Shown one piece after another: positions 1 through 11,280 of a stretch of 64,000 bases of DNA. How positions within the stretch are numbered: the first letter of the stretch is position 1; each line of letters begins with the position of its first letter. This DNA comes from Anastatus disparis (taxonomy: Eukaryota > Arthropoda > Insecta > Hymenoptera > Eupelmidae). The notes under the pieces were generated by a model. That model saw nothing but the letters and a program-made list of their open reading frames with translations. It searched no databases and was not told the DNA's origin. The DNA is taken from positions 62,001 to 126,000 of the forward strand of contig JAFFSR010000363.1 of assembly GCA_017163975.1 (NCBI GenBank), written 5' to 3'. A program made the translations under genes and the position numbers.

Positions 1-800
1 CTCGAAAAACCTCATTTTTTACGGTTTTTTCATGTTTTTTTAAATAAGAAAAAATAAAGAAAAATTTTATTTTTTTACTTCAGAATAAAATTTTACGGGA
101 AAAAATACATCGAAAACCATGTTTTGAATTATTTTTACAGAAATTTCAACCCACTATACGGCGATGAAAAGGCAGAAAATCGCGAAAAGTGGAAATTTGC
201 TTCAAATTTGATTAAAATGACATTAAAATCAAGTTTTACGATTTTAAACCGATTTATAAACATTGAAAATACCTTACTGGGGATTTTTGAGGTCACTGAT
301 CACGAATTTTAAGTCATTTTTTTCAAAAAATAACTCCTAGTCAGCGTAAGTGGACAATAAACGTGATAAATTGATATTTTTCTCGAAAAATCGATGTTTT
401 GGATACTGTTCTGGAGGTTCTCCACTACATAAATCACAAAACTAGAACCTTTTTTGACTCTTGATGATAAAATAAGACTTAGAACTTATGTATAGCGATA
501 TTCATAAACTCCGTTATAATATTTTTAGCTTCTTTTAAGAAGTGCCTTAAAGTTTTAATGGGTTAATCAATTGAGTTTGTAGAATTTTCGCTAATACTTC
601 GCAACTTCGATAGTGAGATGTTGGATACTAGATATTGGCGATATCTATTTTTGTCTTCCAAAAAAATATTTTCAATAAAGTTTTAAAGGGTTTTACGCTA
701 ACGCACACGTTTCTTGTGAAATGACCGGCGTAAAGGATTTCTGACACGCTTTTGACCTCTTTGTGAAAATGTTTTTCTCTTTATCATCCAGCAGTAATCT
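1..800 (+). repeat. Left terminal inverted repeat
   Basis: It pairs with 2449-3793. The inner limit is set by matching sequence at 778-800 (ttatcatccagcagtaatct) and its complement at 2449-2473. The inner part overlaps what looks like the C-terminal coding end of the internal minus-strand gene (basic residues Arg-Lys rich, about 690-770). Confidence 0.75.
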
Positions 801-2488
801 GCCAACATATTTATATTTCATCGTCCTTGATATCTGCGTTCAAATTCCTTCAAGTCTTGGTGAAACCTTTCTCCTTGCTCTTCACTAAAGTCCCCGTTGT
901 TCTCAGGACATTAATTAATATGTGAATCAAGGAAATGAAGCTTCAAGTTCATTAGGTTTCAGTTTTACAAAGTTGCGTACCATTTTTTACAACAGTTTTG
1001 TAATTTACGTCTTTAGTGCTATCCAAAAATTTTGTTGATAAATCTTTAAAACTAGACCATGCTGCTTTCTCATCATCTTTCATAGTTCTTTCAAAGTTTT
1101 AATCTCTAAATAGAGCACGAATTTCAGGTCCATCAAAAATACCTGCGCTTAGGTTACCATCTGTTTTGTGGGGAAATACTTGGCTCAAATATTCGTAGCA
1201 TTCTCCATCTTGGTCTAATGCCTTGACAAATTGTTTCATTAAACCAAGCTTTATGTGAAGAGGTGGTATCAAAATTTTGGACGAATTCACAAGTGGCTCT
1301 TTTACAATATTTTGTTTTTCAGGTTCAAATGACTCTCTTAGTGGCCAAATTTTCTTTTTTTGTAGTGGTTTTCCCTATCTCTACTATCAAACATACACAA
1401 ATAACAAGGATATTTTGTGAATCCAGATTGTTGTCCTAGTATCATAGATAAAAATTTTAAGTCTCCACTTATTAGCTATTTATGTTCCTCGTATTTTATT
1501 TTCGACAAAACCAATTCAATGTTTGAATATTTTTTTTAAGCACAGTTAAATGCGCTAATGGTATAGGAGCGTACTTATTTGTGTTATGAAGAAGGACTGC
1601 TTTAAGGCTCCACTTAGACGAATCAATGAACAGGCGCCAATCCTCAGGTTTGTATACACTTGGTTTTAATTCGTCAATAAGTCCTTTTACGTCAATGCAG
1701 TAAACTAGCCCTGAATCTTCTTTAAAATATTTTCAAAAGGTTTTCTCTCGGTCACGATATTCACTTACTTTAGTTCTCTTTGTCAGCATATTTCGCTTTT
1801 TAAAGTCTGAACCCATCAATTCAGATTGCTCTTTAGATAGACCAGCCTTTCTAAATAAATCATTCAGACTCTTTTGATCATATTTTTTCACAGATTTCTC
1901 CGCACCTTTAGGTACATATTCTTCATCATCATCTGAAGAGAGATTTTCTTCACTTTCGTCGGATTTGCTTAGATCTCCGGATGATGTGTTATCGCTTGGT
2001 TCAGTTTCTTTCACATAAATCTGAATTGTCGAATGATCGTCCACATGCAGAGAATCTAAACCTGCTGTACAACTATCTCGTGATACTTCATTTTCTAAAC
2101 CTTCTATAAGAATATTTTCTGGAAACTCAACAGTTTTAGGACTAGAATAATGTACTTCTTTTTTCTTAATATAAGCTATACCCCCTACTTTTGTTGTACA
2201 AAAGTAGCAATCGTTTGCATTTTCTGGTTCTTTCCATTTTGTTGGTGCAATGAATTTCAGGGACGTCTTGTCCTGATTTTTAGTAACTCGACTCATCATT
2301 ATATGACACGAGTTAAGGACAAAATGTGGTACCCAACTTTTGTCTTGCTGTGAAATCTCAATGTCGAAATATACTTTATACAAATCATTTATTGTATCTG
2401 TTATTTTTCTTCTGTTTTTCGACCCAACAAATTTTGCACATACATAACAAAGATTACTGCTGGATGATAAAGAGGGAAACATCTTCAA
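640..2488 (-). pseudogene. Decayed gene of a repeated arthropod protein family of unknown function
   Basis: The longest open piece is 1733-2488 (251 codons). It opens with a Cys-rich segment (LCYVCAKF, about residues 13-20) and carries an acidic Ser/Asp/Glu stretch near residues 165-190. A second piece at 1099-1290 reads ILIPPLHIKLGLMKQFVKAL. Another readable piece near 840-930 gives a GERFHQDL-type segment. These blocks lie in the same order in a family I remember as multi-copy, uncharacterised proteins in many arthropod genomes; I do not know its function. Several stops and frame changes separate the pieces. Here it sits between inverted repeats, which suggests the element carries it. It could be a captured host gene or the element's own protein. 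Confidence 0.55.
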
Positions 2489-2623
2489 AAAGAGGTCGAA
2501 AGCGTGTCATAAATCCTTTACGCCGGTCATTTGACGAGAAACGTGTGCGTTAGCGTAAAACACTTTATTGAAAATATTTTTTTTTTTTTTTTGGAAGACA
2601 AAAATAGATACCGCCAATATCTA

Positions 2624-2637
2624 GTATCCAACATCTT
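2624..2637 (+). repeat. SINE target-site duplication, left copy
   Basis: GTATCCAACATCTT occurs here and again at 3161-3174 directly after the poly(A). The duplicated sequence belongs to the right TIR; its counterpart in the left TIR lies near 617-631 in single copy. Confidence 0.9.
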
Positions 2638-3160
2638 GAGAGCGCGGTGGCGTAATGGATAGAGCTCTTGCCTTCAACGCGGAGGGCATGGGTTCGAATC
2701 CTGGCCAGGTACCTCTAACTTTTTTTTCGAAAGAAAATAAGTACATGTGCCATTTATATCGCGACTCTTTAAAAAATCCGACCTCATTGGGTATCGGTTG
2801 ATTGTTGGTTACAAAAAAGGCTGCCCTATTAAAAAAAAACACGTGTTGCACGTGAAAAAAACACGTGAAAAATACACGTATTTTTTACACGTGTTTTTTT
2901 CATGTAAAATTTGCGTGTTTTTTCACGCATATTTTTCACGTGTTTTTTTCACGTGCAACAAACACGTGTTTTTTTTAATAGGGTGACCATCCATCGGTAG
3001 TCAAAGTTTTCGGTATGGTGGGTCTGACAGTCCTAGCCTGATGTAATGTGTTAAACAGATGCCGGGCGGGGGACTTCCTCGACTTCACCATATATAAAAG
3101 GTTAATCATATAGAGGACAATATCCTTTATATATTAATCTTTAAAAAAAAAAAAAAAAAA
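2638..3160 (+). mobile_element. tRNA-derived SINE inserted in the right TIR
   Basis: The head (2641-2712) has RNA polymerase III promoter boxes: an A-box-like TGGCGTAATGG and a B-box GGTTCGAATCC. The body runs to an 18-base poly(A) ending at 3160. Perfect 14-bp target duplications flank it. The acceptor-stem ends of the head do not pair, so it is not a working tRNA gene. A palindrome (2823-2985) is embedded in the body. Confidence 0.85.
2823..2985. repeat. Palindrome rich in CACGTG inside the SINE
   Basis: The ends CCCTATTAAAAAAAAACACG and its complement face each other around a ~160-bp imperfect palindrome holding seven CACGTG hexamers plus related CACGTA and GCGTG cores. It looks like a small hairpin element inserted in the SINE, or an internal amplification. 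No target duplication was resolved. Confidence 0.6.
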
Positions 3161-3174
3161 GTATCCAACATCTT
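3161..3174 (+). repeat. SINE target-site duplication, right copy
   Basis: Perfect repeat of 2624-2637 directly after the poly(A) tail. Confidence 0.9.
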
Positions 3175-3793
3175 ACTATCGAAGTTGCGAAGTATTAGCG
3201 AAAATTCTACAAACTCAATTGATTAACCCATTAAAACTCTAAGGCACTTCTTAAAAGAAGCTAAAAATATTATAATGGATTTCATGAATATCGCTATACA
3301 TAAGTTCCAAGTCTTATTTTATGATCAAGAGTCGAAAAAGGTTCTAGTTTTGTGATTTATGTAGTGGGAAACCTCCAGAACAGTATCCAAAACATCGATT
3401 TTTTGAAAAAAATATCAATTGATCACGATTATTGTCCACTTACGCCGACTAGGAGTTATTTTTTGAAAAAAATGACTTAAAATTCGTGATCAGCGACCTT
3501 AAAAATCCCCAGTGAAGTATTTTCAATGTTTATAAATCGATTTAAAATCGTAAAACTTGATTTTAATGTCATTTTAATCAAATTTAAAGCAAATTTCCAC
3601 TTTTCGTGATTTTCTGTGTTTTCATCGCCGTATGGTGGGTTGAAATTTCTGTAAAAAAAAAATTCAAAACATGGTTTACGATGTATTTATTCCCGTAGAA
3701 TTTGATTCTGAAGTCGAAAAAATAAAATTTTTCTTTATTTTTTTTTATTTAAAAAAAACCATAAAAAAACCGTAAAAAATGAGGTTTTTTGAG

Positions 3794-4569
3794 CAAAACC
3801 CCATAAGAAAGTAGCTAAACCCTACTTTTTTATTGCAAATTCGGATTCAGCGTAAAAAAATACATAAGAATATATAGCTCTGGTCAATTGCACAGATACT
3901 TTTTTTGTTTGTAGGATAGGTAAAAATAAATGCAACAAAGATAAAAGTTGAGTGAAATCTATTATTGACAAATGGCCATTACCATGGCATACAACTTGAC
4001 CCTATCACAATGAAGTCTTAAGCTGGACTCGCTAGTTTGAAGGCTAGCATCGTTCTCTTGAAACGGCTGAAGCAATGCTTAGTTGGGAGCGGTTAACGCA
4101 TGCGTGGTACCCAACGTATCTACATATTCCCCCTACAATGTCAGTGCGGTAAACATAACATCCGTGATACTTTTAAGCTAATACATGATAGGCTAGTAAT
4201 TCTAGCAATCTTTACGTCTTATAAGAAACGCAAGTAGTGATACAAATTGTTACTATAAAACCGGGTTTAAAGTACCCACTCATCCCTACATACTTTACAG
4301 GAAAAAAATAATGTGTATAACACTCATTCCATTGTTTGAATTCCAGTGCTTTACAATCAATCTTTAATACATAAGAGCTTAAGATTTCTTTACGATTAAC
4401 TTTCTATCATACCTTTTTTAAATTCATTACGACAGTCACTGTCTTTATAGTTTTATCACATAAAAATACTGATCTTACAAAATGAAAAATGTAAATTCTA
4501 CAGGAAATATCGCTTATATATAAAAAAACGCTCTTATTTCTAGTTAGCAACAAACTGATTTTACAGTAC
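3794..4569. other. Intergenic stretch, nothing recognised
   Basis: AT-rich single-copy sequence with no convincing reading frame on either strand and no strong inverted repeat. Confidence 0.6.
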
Positions 4570-5660
4570 GCAAAATGCGTGGCCAGTCCAATTACACCTT
4601 TTTAACTATGGTAAGTATTTCTCCTACCTGACTAACATTGATTCTATAATCGCGTAAACGCGCCATGATGTCTGTTATTTTATTGGTTTTATATTTAATT
4701 GAAGTCACAGTGAGATTTCTGTGCTGCTATATAACGCCATGAGAAAATCTAGTTAAAAATTTTATTTTTTCTAATGTACTTACGATTTTAATATACTCCA
4801 TTTTCAGATTTCTAAGTGATAACAGGATATCTGCTACGTTCGGACTATAATCGATACTTAGTTTTTTTATCATTACTAATTTAAAGAGATCAAGAGTGTT
4901 TTAATCCGTTAATAATCAACTTTTCCAAACATGAGTTGATGATATTATTAGGTTAGGACTATAAACCCATTCAATCAACGGATATCTCTCATAACTAAAA
5001 CGGAGTTGCCATTTTTCGAATATATTTTTCCCGTTGAAAACGTGTTAAAGGAGCATGAAGTCATACACTTCTTTATAGCAATTACGCAAATCATGCAGCG
5101 ATAACGTTTTTAACGACGAATTAACTTTGATGAAATCTACTAATTAATGAATTTGAATCCTTCTACAATTCGTTATGACTTAAACTCTCATATCGTCTAG
5201 TGGTTGTTGATTTAGGAATTTCAAGCTAACCTCGTCGTTGTTACTAATATACAGCTCCTTAATATTACCAAATTAGACCTGTCTACTTATGGTAGATATC
5301 GTCTTTCCTAAAAACAATTTCTCAATACTGGGCCAGTTACTAAGTATTTCCAAAATCTCGTCTGTGACGTCAGCACCAGACACGTCTACTACGCCTAATT
5401 GTCACAATTTACCCTGCTGGGTATTAAGGATTTTGCTTAACAAAGTACTATTTACATTAGTTACACTAGGGCTAATCAAGATGTTCTTAAATCTAAAGTT
5501 TTCCTCGTCATATAGCATCAAGCGGCGCGGATTATGGTGTTAGTATTTTCTAATCGATGGAGAAAAATCGACTTGAATGTCAAATAGTAATTCGGAGTAA
5601 TGTCAAGCCTTAAGAAAGGTGAAAAACTCACCAGTGTTAAGGTATGCAGTAATCATGACT
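4570..5660 (-). pseudogene. Leucine-rich-repeat-like remnant
   Basis: On the minus strand between about 5660 and 4790 the translation shows repeated LRR-like phrases: LGVVDVSGADVTDEILEIL, then SIEKLFL, IKELYISNNDEV, SSLKTLSLHDLRN and, after stops, NVADILLSLRNLK. The spacing of leucines and the xxL-x-L-x-x-N/S pattern suit leucine-rich repeats. In-frame stops and at least two frame changes break it. It lies directly downstream, on the same strand, of the possible DZF-like remnant. It may be the tail of a decayed host gene, with some gaps being introns, or a captured fragment. The parent gene is not identified. Confidence 0.4.
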
Positions 5661-6605
5661 AGAGAGGCTTTATCGCTCAATAATGTGAGCGCTTTTTTAC
5701 TAAACAGTCGGCTATTCGTAATAGGCCACCTCACGGGGACACCCTGTGCACTTGAGTGCTCCTCGTGTAGCCTTACTTTTATCTTGTAGGACCTGTCGCT
5801 GTCGTTCCTTCAAAACAAGTATCCGATATTAGCAATGTATTGAATTTTCGCCGAAGCTGCGATATTGTCACAAACAATGGTGGCTGATGTTTTACCTGCG
5901 TGATGAGACACCTTCTCAATCTCGTAACCTGCGCGATCCGCTTCCTTTACCATACCGTCTAACTCCTCTTTGGATAACGTGATGAAGATGTTATACATAA
6001 ACAGTTTAGTAATCAACTGCCCATCAACTAAGAGGACCAGATGTAAGGTTAAGTGCTCTATGCAACCTCGTGCTACGTTCGAGCCTACGTGGCAAGGGTT
6101 ACGCATCCTGTTTTCGTCATCCTTGTTTCTGGAAAAATCCCTGTACTCTTCCATATGCAAGAGAGCCAAGAAGCAATCTGCCTTGATGCTCTGGCATTAC
6201 TGGTTTTCCTTAAACCGCTTGATATCTGTGATGGTCTGCTCGAGCGCCTCCATGTTATCTGCAGAATAACATAAGATTAGTATGCTTAGTATTATCAGCT
6301 AAAATTTAATACATGCCTTCTATTTATGGATATTAAACTACTAGCTAGCTATTTTATTATGATTTAAAACTATTTCACAAAATACTTGAGTCATATCCTA
6401 AGCAAATATTTGGTAGATGGTTGCACTCCAACATACTGTCGAAAAGTGTGCTATCAATCTTGTGATAATCTACCAACTTATTGTGTCCGACATATGCTAA
6501 GACAGCCATATAGTTGCTAAACATTTTTGAAACGTGAGTTCCAGTAAAACAGCAATGCCAAATTGCTGGAATATCGTAAAATGCATAGTTTTTGCGAGCT
6601 CCCAA
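5660..6605 (-). pseudogene. Possible DZF-domain-like remnant
   Basis: Reading leftward, 6605-6375 is open for 76 codons, and 6270-5810 reads through one stop into a 119-codon open stretch. The part around VGSNVARG, then LVLLVDGQLITKLFMYNI, recalls the core of the DZF (nucleotidyltransferase-like) fold of ILF2/ILF3/Zfr-type RNA-binding proteins. A further piece (5780-5660) continues in another frame. The AT-rich gap 6280-6370 could be an intron. The DZF resemblance is from memory of the family pattern and weak, so treat it as a hypothesis. Alternatives are another host gene or an extra ORF of the adjoining retroelement. Confidence 0.3.
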
Positions 6606-6821
6606 CAGTTGAACATTATGTAAAAACTTTGCTAATGGCCAAGAAGCTGTTACTTAAATTATCGTATTAAATAATAGCAACTCTAGGTCATCGCGTCGAG
6701 TATATTGGCTCTTGTCAGCGTCTCCGTAATGCGACATGATCAAGAACCTATAATGATTTGAGCCAACCATGAACTTACCGTGTGCTATAAATCTAGCTAT
6801 GGCCAATGAGGGCAATTAGTG

Positions 6822-7178
6822 TTACTCTATCCATTTCTTCAGTTCATCATGCTTAGTATTTTGCACATGGAAGTCGATTTCGGTAGCTACACATTTCTTA
6901 TTAATGAGTTCAATTTCAGCGATAGTCAGTGTTAAGTTCAACGCTAATTCGCCACAAGCCTCTGTGACGAACGTTAGATGCCAAAAGCTTTGATGTAACA
7001 TCTCTTCCAGTAACCATCTCTGGTCAGTAGTGTCCGAGATAATAGTTTCTTCGGGAAGTGCCAGATGATCATTTATTTCAGGATCAATAATAGCATCATT
7101 TATTGCATATCTCGCATTACCTGAGTCAAGAGTGTCTGCTGCCGTTTCATACGGCTCTATGTGTACCTGTACCCTCAC
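6822..7178 (-). pseudogene. Unassigned 118-codon open stretch downstream of integrase
   Basis: An open minus-strand frame that follows the gypsy integrase C-terminus (7210-7425) with a frame change. It begins near HIEPYETAADTLD and ends at a TAA near 6822. It may be the distal end of the same pol protein or the start of another gene. No motif is recognised. Confidence 0.25.
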
Positions 7179-7209
7179 AATCGTTTTGCTGTTCTACTTT
7201 CCTCTCCTG

Positions 7210-8190
7210 TTAGTCTCCCTCAGGCTCATTATTCATACTATAAGCTGGTTTAAGCAACTCAGCTGTAACGGTTTTATGTTTATCTTTGACTTTGATTGCA
7301 AAGTTTTTGCCCTTAACTGAGCGAGATATTACTTTATATGGGCCAGCATAAAGTCCATCCAGGGTAGGTTTTATAGCTGTAACTCTCATAAATACATGTG
7401 AGTATATATCCAGATCTTTAAACACAAAGGTTTTGATGAAATTACTATACCTAGCGAAAACGGGTTTCTACTCTCTTATGTAAGCTCCAAACTCATCTAA
7501 AAATGCGGACTTGCAAGGTTCTCGGTCTGATAAAGCAAAGAATTTGCCAGGAACTCGCAGATCAGTACCATATTCAAAATCATTCGGGCAGGCGTGGGTA
7601 TCTCTACGCATGCACGTCCTGAGGCCTAAAAGAACAGTTGAGAGCGAATTTACCCAATTTCCCTTTTCGGTATGGCACCTGAGAACAGCTTTTAAGGCTC
7701 TGTGCTATCTTTTGACTAGACTATCGGCCTGCGAATGGTAAGTGGTTGTTCTAATCTCAACCCATGAACTCAAGCAAGCATTTGAACAGCTTGAATTCAA
7801 ACTGAGCTCCATGTTTGTCGTAATCCAGATTCGAAGCACCTCTGGTGCTTCGAATCTGGGCAACCAATTATTAATGAATGCTCAAGCTACTGTTGTAGTG
7901 GTAGTGTCTTTTACTGGAATAGCCTCTGGCCACCTTGTGTACCTGTTAACCATAATGAGCAGATACTTAAATCCATTACAACTTGGTAATGGTCCAACAA
8001 GGTCTATATAGATGTGAGAAAATCTCTTATCCGGTACGGTGAAGTGTTCAGATAAGAATTTGTTATGGCGAGACACTTTGCATTGTTGACATTTCTGCCA
8101 AATTAGCCTTTCAGCTATTCCAGTACCTGAATGCAAATTCTGGTGGAATAATAGAAACGTTTCTTGTCTTAGAAGCTAAGGCAAATAAGG
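7210..8190 (-). pseudogene. pol: Ty3/gypsy integrase remnant
   Basis: This would insert element cDNA into the host genome. The piece 8136-7882 contains the end of the zinc-binding region (CQQCKVSRH) and the catalytic-core start with the first Asp in IDLVGPL, then WPEAIPVKD. Further left, in other frames, come IN-core phrases including GLRT and LRVPGKFF. The 7425-7210 frame holds the C-terminal GPYKV segment (GPY/F type). The region normally carrying the second Asp is replaced by a perfect 16-bp inverted repeat, and the expected Glu near 7720 reads Lys followed by a stop. It is clearly non-functional. The neighbouring RNase H and RT confirm the assignment. Confidence 0.75.
7825..7859. repeat. 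Perfect 16-bp inverted repeat with 3-nt loop
   Basis: CCAGATTCGAAGCACC, loop TCT, then its exact complement. It lies where the integrase should encode its second catalytic Asp, so it looks like a local inverted duplication that replaced coding sequence. Confidence 0.85.
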
Positions 8191-8559
8191 TCTAATAATT
8201 TGGCCACGAACATCACAATAAACAGAAATATTGTTTCTCTAAGCGTGAGTTTTTGTAATGTAAGTGGATGCTTTTTATTTCTGAGAATACTGAACAACTC
8301 TTCGTCCTCAGATTTTTTTTTGCTTAAAATCGGTAAATCAAAGAGAGTAAGCATTTGGAAAGCATCAATCCTAGCACTAAACTTATTCGCAATGGGATTA
8401 TCTGACTTTTTCAAGATCTTCAGCGTTCACAATCTTAACTGGAGCTATACTGTCAATTTGAGACAACGTGTCGGCCACTGTATTGCTTTCCCCTTCTATA
8501 TAACAAATTTTCGCATTAAATTGTGCTATATATGTTACTAGGCGAATTTTCCGGGCATT

Positions 8560-10160
8560 GAACTTTTTCAAATTTTGCTTTATTACGTATTTTAAGGGTT
8601 TGTAGTCGATAAGTGTCGAGTCACGACAAAATAATGAAAATTCTTTACTGCTTCAAAAATGGCTGTAAGCTCACCGTCACCCATTGCATAATTCAGCTGT
8701 GTTGACAAGAACTTGCGTGAAAAAACGCACATGCCGTCGATGTACTGCTCTTATGCAGCACCCATTGCATAGTCAGAAGCATCTGTGACGATTCTGATGT
8801 AAGCATCGTCACGAGGGTAAGCTAAATACGTTACGTTAGCTAAATCCCGTTTTCTTTGCTTAAATGCTTCCTAACTTTCTGCATCCCAATTAACAGGACG
8901 TTTGTTCTTTTTTTTACAATCTTTTAGGTGTTGTTTCAACAACCTTTGGGTTTTAGCAGCGTTAAGAGTACAACGTCTATAGAAAATAATCATTGCCATA
9001 AACCTGCGGAGTTGATCAATGTTTTGTGGCTTTGAAAAGTCCAAAATGGCCTGGATCTTACTTTAAGGAGGTTTAAAATCATCTTTACCAATAAAATGTC
9101 TTAAAAATTCTAATTTATTCATCCCAAAGACACATTTTTCAAGGTTTAACAATAAGTACGACTCTTCTAAACCTTTTAGAACGGTATTCAGATACATCTT
9201 ATGCTCTTTTTGACTAGAAGAGGCGATGAGTATGTTATCAATATATACAAATGCGCAGTCTAGATCTCCTGAAATCCGGTAAACGTAACGCTGAAACGTT
9301 TAAGCAGCATTACGTAGGCCAAAAATCATGACTTTTTATTCAAATAAACCGAAAGGAGTAATAACGGCCATTTTAGGTCTATCACATTCAGCAACTGGTA
9401 TCTGATAATAAGCTTTCTGGAAGTCCAAAGTAGAAAAAATAGTTTGCTTATTAATAAAAGTCGAAAAGTCGTGAGGATGCGGCACTGGATACCTATCTGG
9501 TATTGTAAATTGATTAAGCGCCCTGTGATCTCCACAAATCCTCTAACAACAAGAGTATTTGACCTCCGGGAAACGGATTTGACTGAAACTGTAGAATATG
9601 ATTTTTTGATGAAAACAAATGAACCCGTGTTTTTTTCTTTTGTGCTTATAGGCCCTATAGACGGAGATATAGACATTTCTTCGAAAATATAGTAGAAACA
9701 AGTCTTTATAAAAACTTGAATAACCAAACAATTAAAACTCTAACAGAAAATTATATGATAAATTGAAAAAAGTGCAGGTTAAAAACTTTAATTGAAGTCT
9801 TATTGCATCAAAAAATCTTATATGGTTCAAAAGTTACAGGAGATTAAAATATGCTAATGAAATAGGGTAAAAAATTGATCGTATGTTACATGCTAAAAAT
9901 ATTAATAAATATGTAGTAATTTTCAATTAGGCACAATTTTCAAATTGTTTAACCATTTAAGTACTAATAATCGTTTTTTTCTTTATATTTTTAAAGAAAT
10001 GTTTATATCTCTGTCTATAGGGCCTATTAGTACAAAAAAAACACGGGCTCATTTTTTTTCATCAAAGAATCTTATCCTGCAATTTCAGCCAAATCCGTTT
10101 TCCGAAGGTCGAATACTCTCCTTGTTAGAACCGTCTTTTTTGAGCACCATATGACTAGGG
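8560..10160 (-). pseudogene. pol: Ty3/gypsy reverse transcriptase and RNase H remnant, split by a MITE
   Basis: Read leftward from 10160: a KPSHMVLKKDG-type RT segment, then the 588-bp MITE, then ICGDHRALNQF and PDRYPVPHPHDF, the catalytic-motif region reading FVYIDNILIAS near 9250, the thumb/connection near 9000, and RNase H with TDASDYAMGAA near 8770 and FSRKFLSTQLNYAMGDGEL near 8680. The RT box, normally YxDD, reads YIDN, so its second Asp is gone. Stops and frame changes occur throughout. Domain order and motifs fit Ty3/gypsy and match the protease upstream and integrase downstream. Confidence 0.8.
9542..10129. mobile_element. 588-bp hairpin MITE inserted in the RT gene
   Basis: Its ends TCTAACAA and TTGTTAGA are inverted, and the arms match for about 180 bp (9542-9720 against 9950-10129). 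The RT reading sense resumes on the other side, so the insertion sits within coding sequence of the older gypsy element. No clear target duplication is visible. Confidence 0.75.
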
Positions 10161-10545
10161 CTTGCCTACAATCTGCTTGAAGGTTGACACACGCCTAATT
10201 TGCATAATTGTTTAAACTCAGCTTTCGACGCTTGGAGTTTATCAAAACCCAATCTTCTTGCTCTTTGTGCTATAGGAGGGCCTGTCTTCTTAATATAGTG
10301 TTTTACACCCCAACCTTATAGTGGTGCAGTTTATTCTACTCCAAGTACTTTAGGATATTTATCAAATACATGGAAGTAGTTAATATTTGGTCTAATTACC
10401 GGCACCTTAAAATACTCAACTTCTTTCTCTATGGCAAACACGGATTTGAATGTCGTATCATCTATGAGTTCATTTTCCTTTAGGTAAGGTAATAAATGGT
10501 GATACTTTATATCATCTCCTCCGATAATAGGGCACGGAACACCAG

Positions 10546-10740
10546 CTACAATAAAATTCCGGTTATAATTCTGGAGATGCCTGGATTGAGTTTTAAAAAC
10601 TCAGTGCCGTAAGTTTGTATTACTGTATTATTTGCAGCACATAGTCTAATATTGGGGGTTCTGTCTAGTTTCCAAGGTCCTCTAGGAATTAAGGAAACTT
10701 CAGCACCGGCATCAATTCGGAATAACTTGTTGTTATTCAA
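10546..10740 (-). pseudogene. Retroelement aspartic protease remnant
   Basis: A 64-codon open stretch with FRIDAGAEVSLIPRG near its start, the flap/active-site pattern of retroviral-type aspartic proteases. The catalytic triad, normally D-T/S-G, reads D-A-G. The C-terminal half lies further left, broken. Such a protease would process Gag and Gag-Pol. It lies between gag-like sequence and RT on the same strand, as expected. Confidence 0.65.
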
Positions 10741-11071
10741 TCTTTAACGTAAAGGCGAGGCCATGTAGATCTTTTTTGCTGACACCTTCTTTAAGGCGGG
10801 GTTTATTCGTTTCCCTAAATCTTGCTTCTACCAGGGTTGCTAGATTAAAAACTGTGATAATGCTCACAGAATTCGAAGCATTTCATGGCTTTGTTGCCAA
10901 AATTGGAATAGTACCGACGAATTCCCTTTTTATTATTATCACTTCTATATTTGATTTTGTATCTATACTGGTAGATAGCTGGGTAGGAATTGCGCCCACT
11001 ATCTCGTTTTTGTTCAATATGGTTTTCTCTCAGCCGTTTCTACTTGATCAATCTCAGACCATGTGTGTTAA

Positions 11072-11280
11072 GGGGATGTAAAATACCGACATTACAATTT
11101 TTCAAGTTATTGGTTCTTAATACAAGATTTTAAAAAATATCTCTATATTATAATCTTCCATTTCTACTAATAAATAGCCTAATATAGAGATATTTCTGAA
11201 AATTTTTTAATAAAGATAAAAAATTTGGAAACCTGCAATATTGGTAACTATGTAGAAATCATATACCCTATTACATCCCC
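11072..11280. mobile_element. 209-bp TTAA-flanked palindromic MITE (copy 1)
   Basis: It begins GGGGATGTAA and ends TTACATCCCC, with TTAA directly outside both ends (11068-11071 and 11281-11284). The interior is largely self-complementary. A same-length copy lies inverted at 42830-43038 and a longer relative at 41077-41451. A TTAA target is typical of piggyBac-type transposases, which might have moved it. Confidence 0.85.

Larger units (their letters stand above)
1..3793. mobile_element. DNA element with ~800-bp terminal inverted repeats, cut by the window start
   Basis: The first ~800 bases match, inverted, the stretch from about 2449 to 3793 once a SINE inserted at 2638-3160 is removed. The outer ends read CTCGAAAAACCTCATTTTTT at base 1 and its near complement ending at 3793. 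Between the arms lies a decayed minus-strand reading frame. Because the left end coincides with the window edge, the true left end and any target duplication cannot be seen. The superfamily is not assigned: I see no recognisable DDE transposase. Confidence 0.75.
2449..3793 (-). repeat. Right terminal inverted repeat, split by a SINE
   Basis: Inverted partner of 1-800. The arm is 1345 bp long only because 2638-3160 (SINE) plus one 14-bp target duplication were added; without them it is ~808 bp, matching the left arm. The 5' end of the internal gene (first ~13 codons, from 2488) falls within this arm. Confidence 0.75.

Noticed and set aside
2641..2712. A tRNA gene
   Set aside because: A- and B-box are present but the acceptor ends do not pair, and a SINE body, poly(A) and target duplication follow. 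It is the SINE head.
9326..10154. Open frames of 62-133 codons between the RT halves
   Set aside because: They lie largely in the arms of the hairpin MITE and mirror each other; no protein motif.
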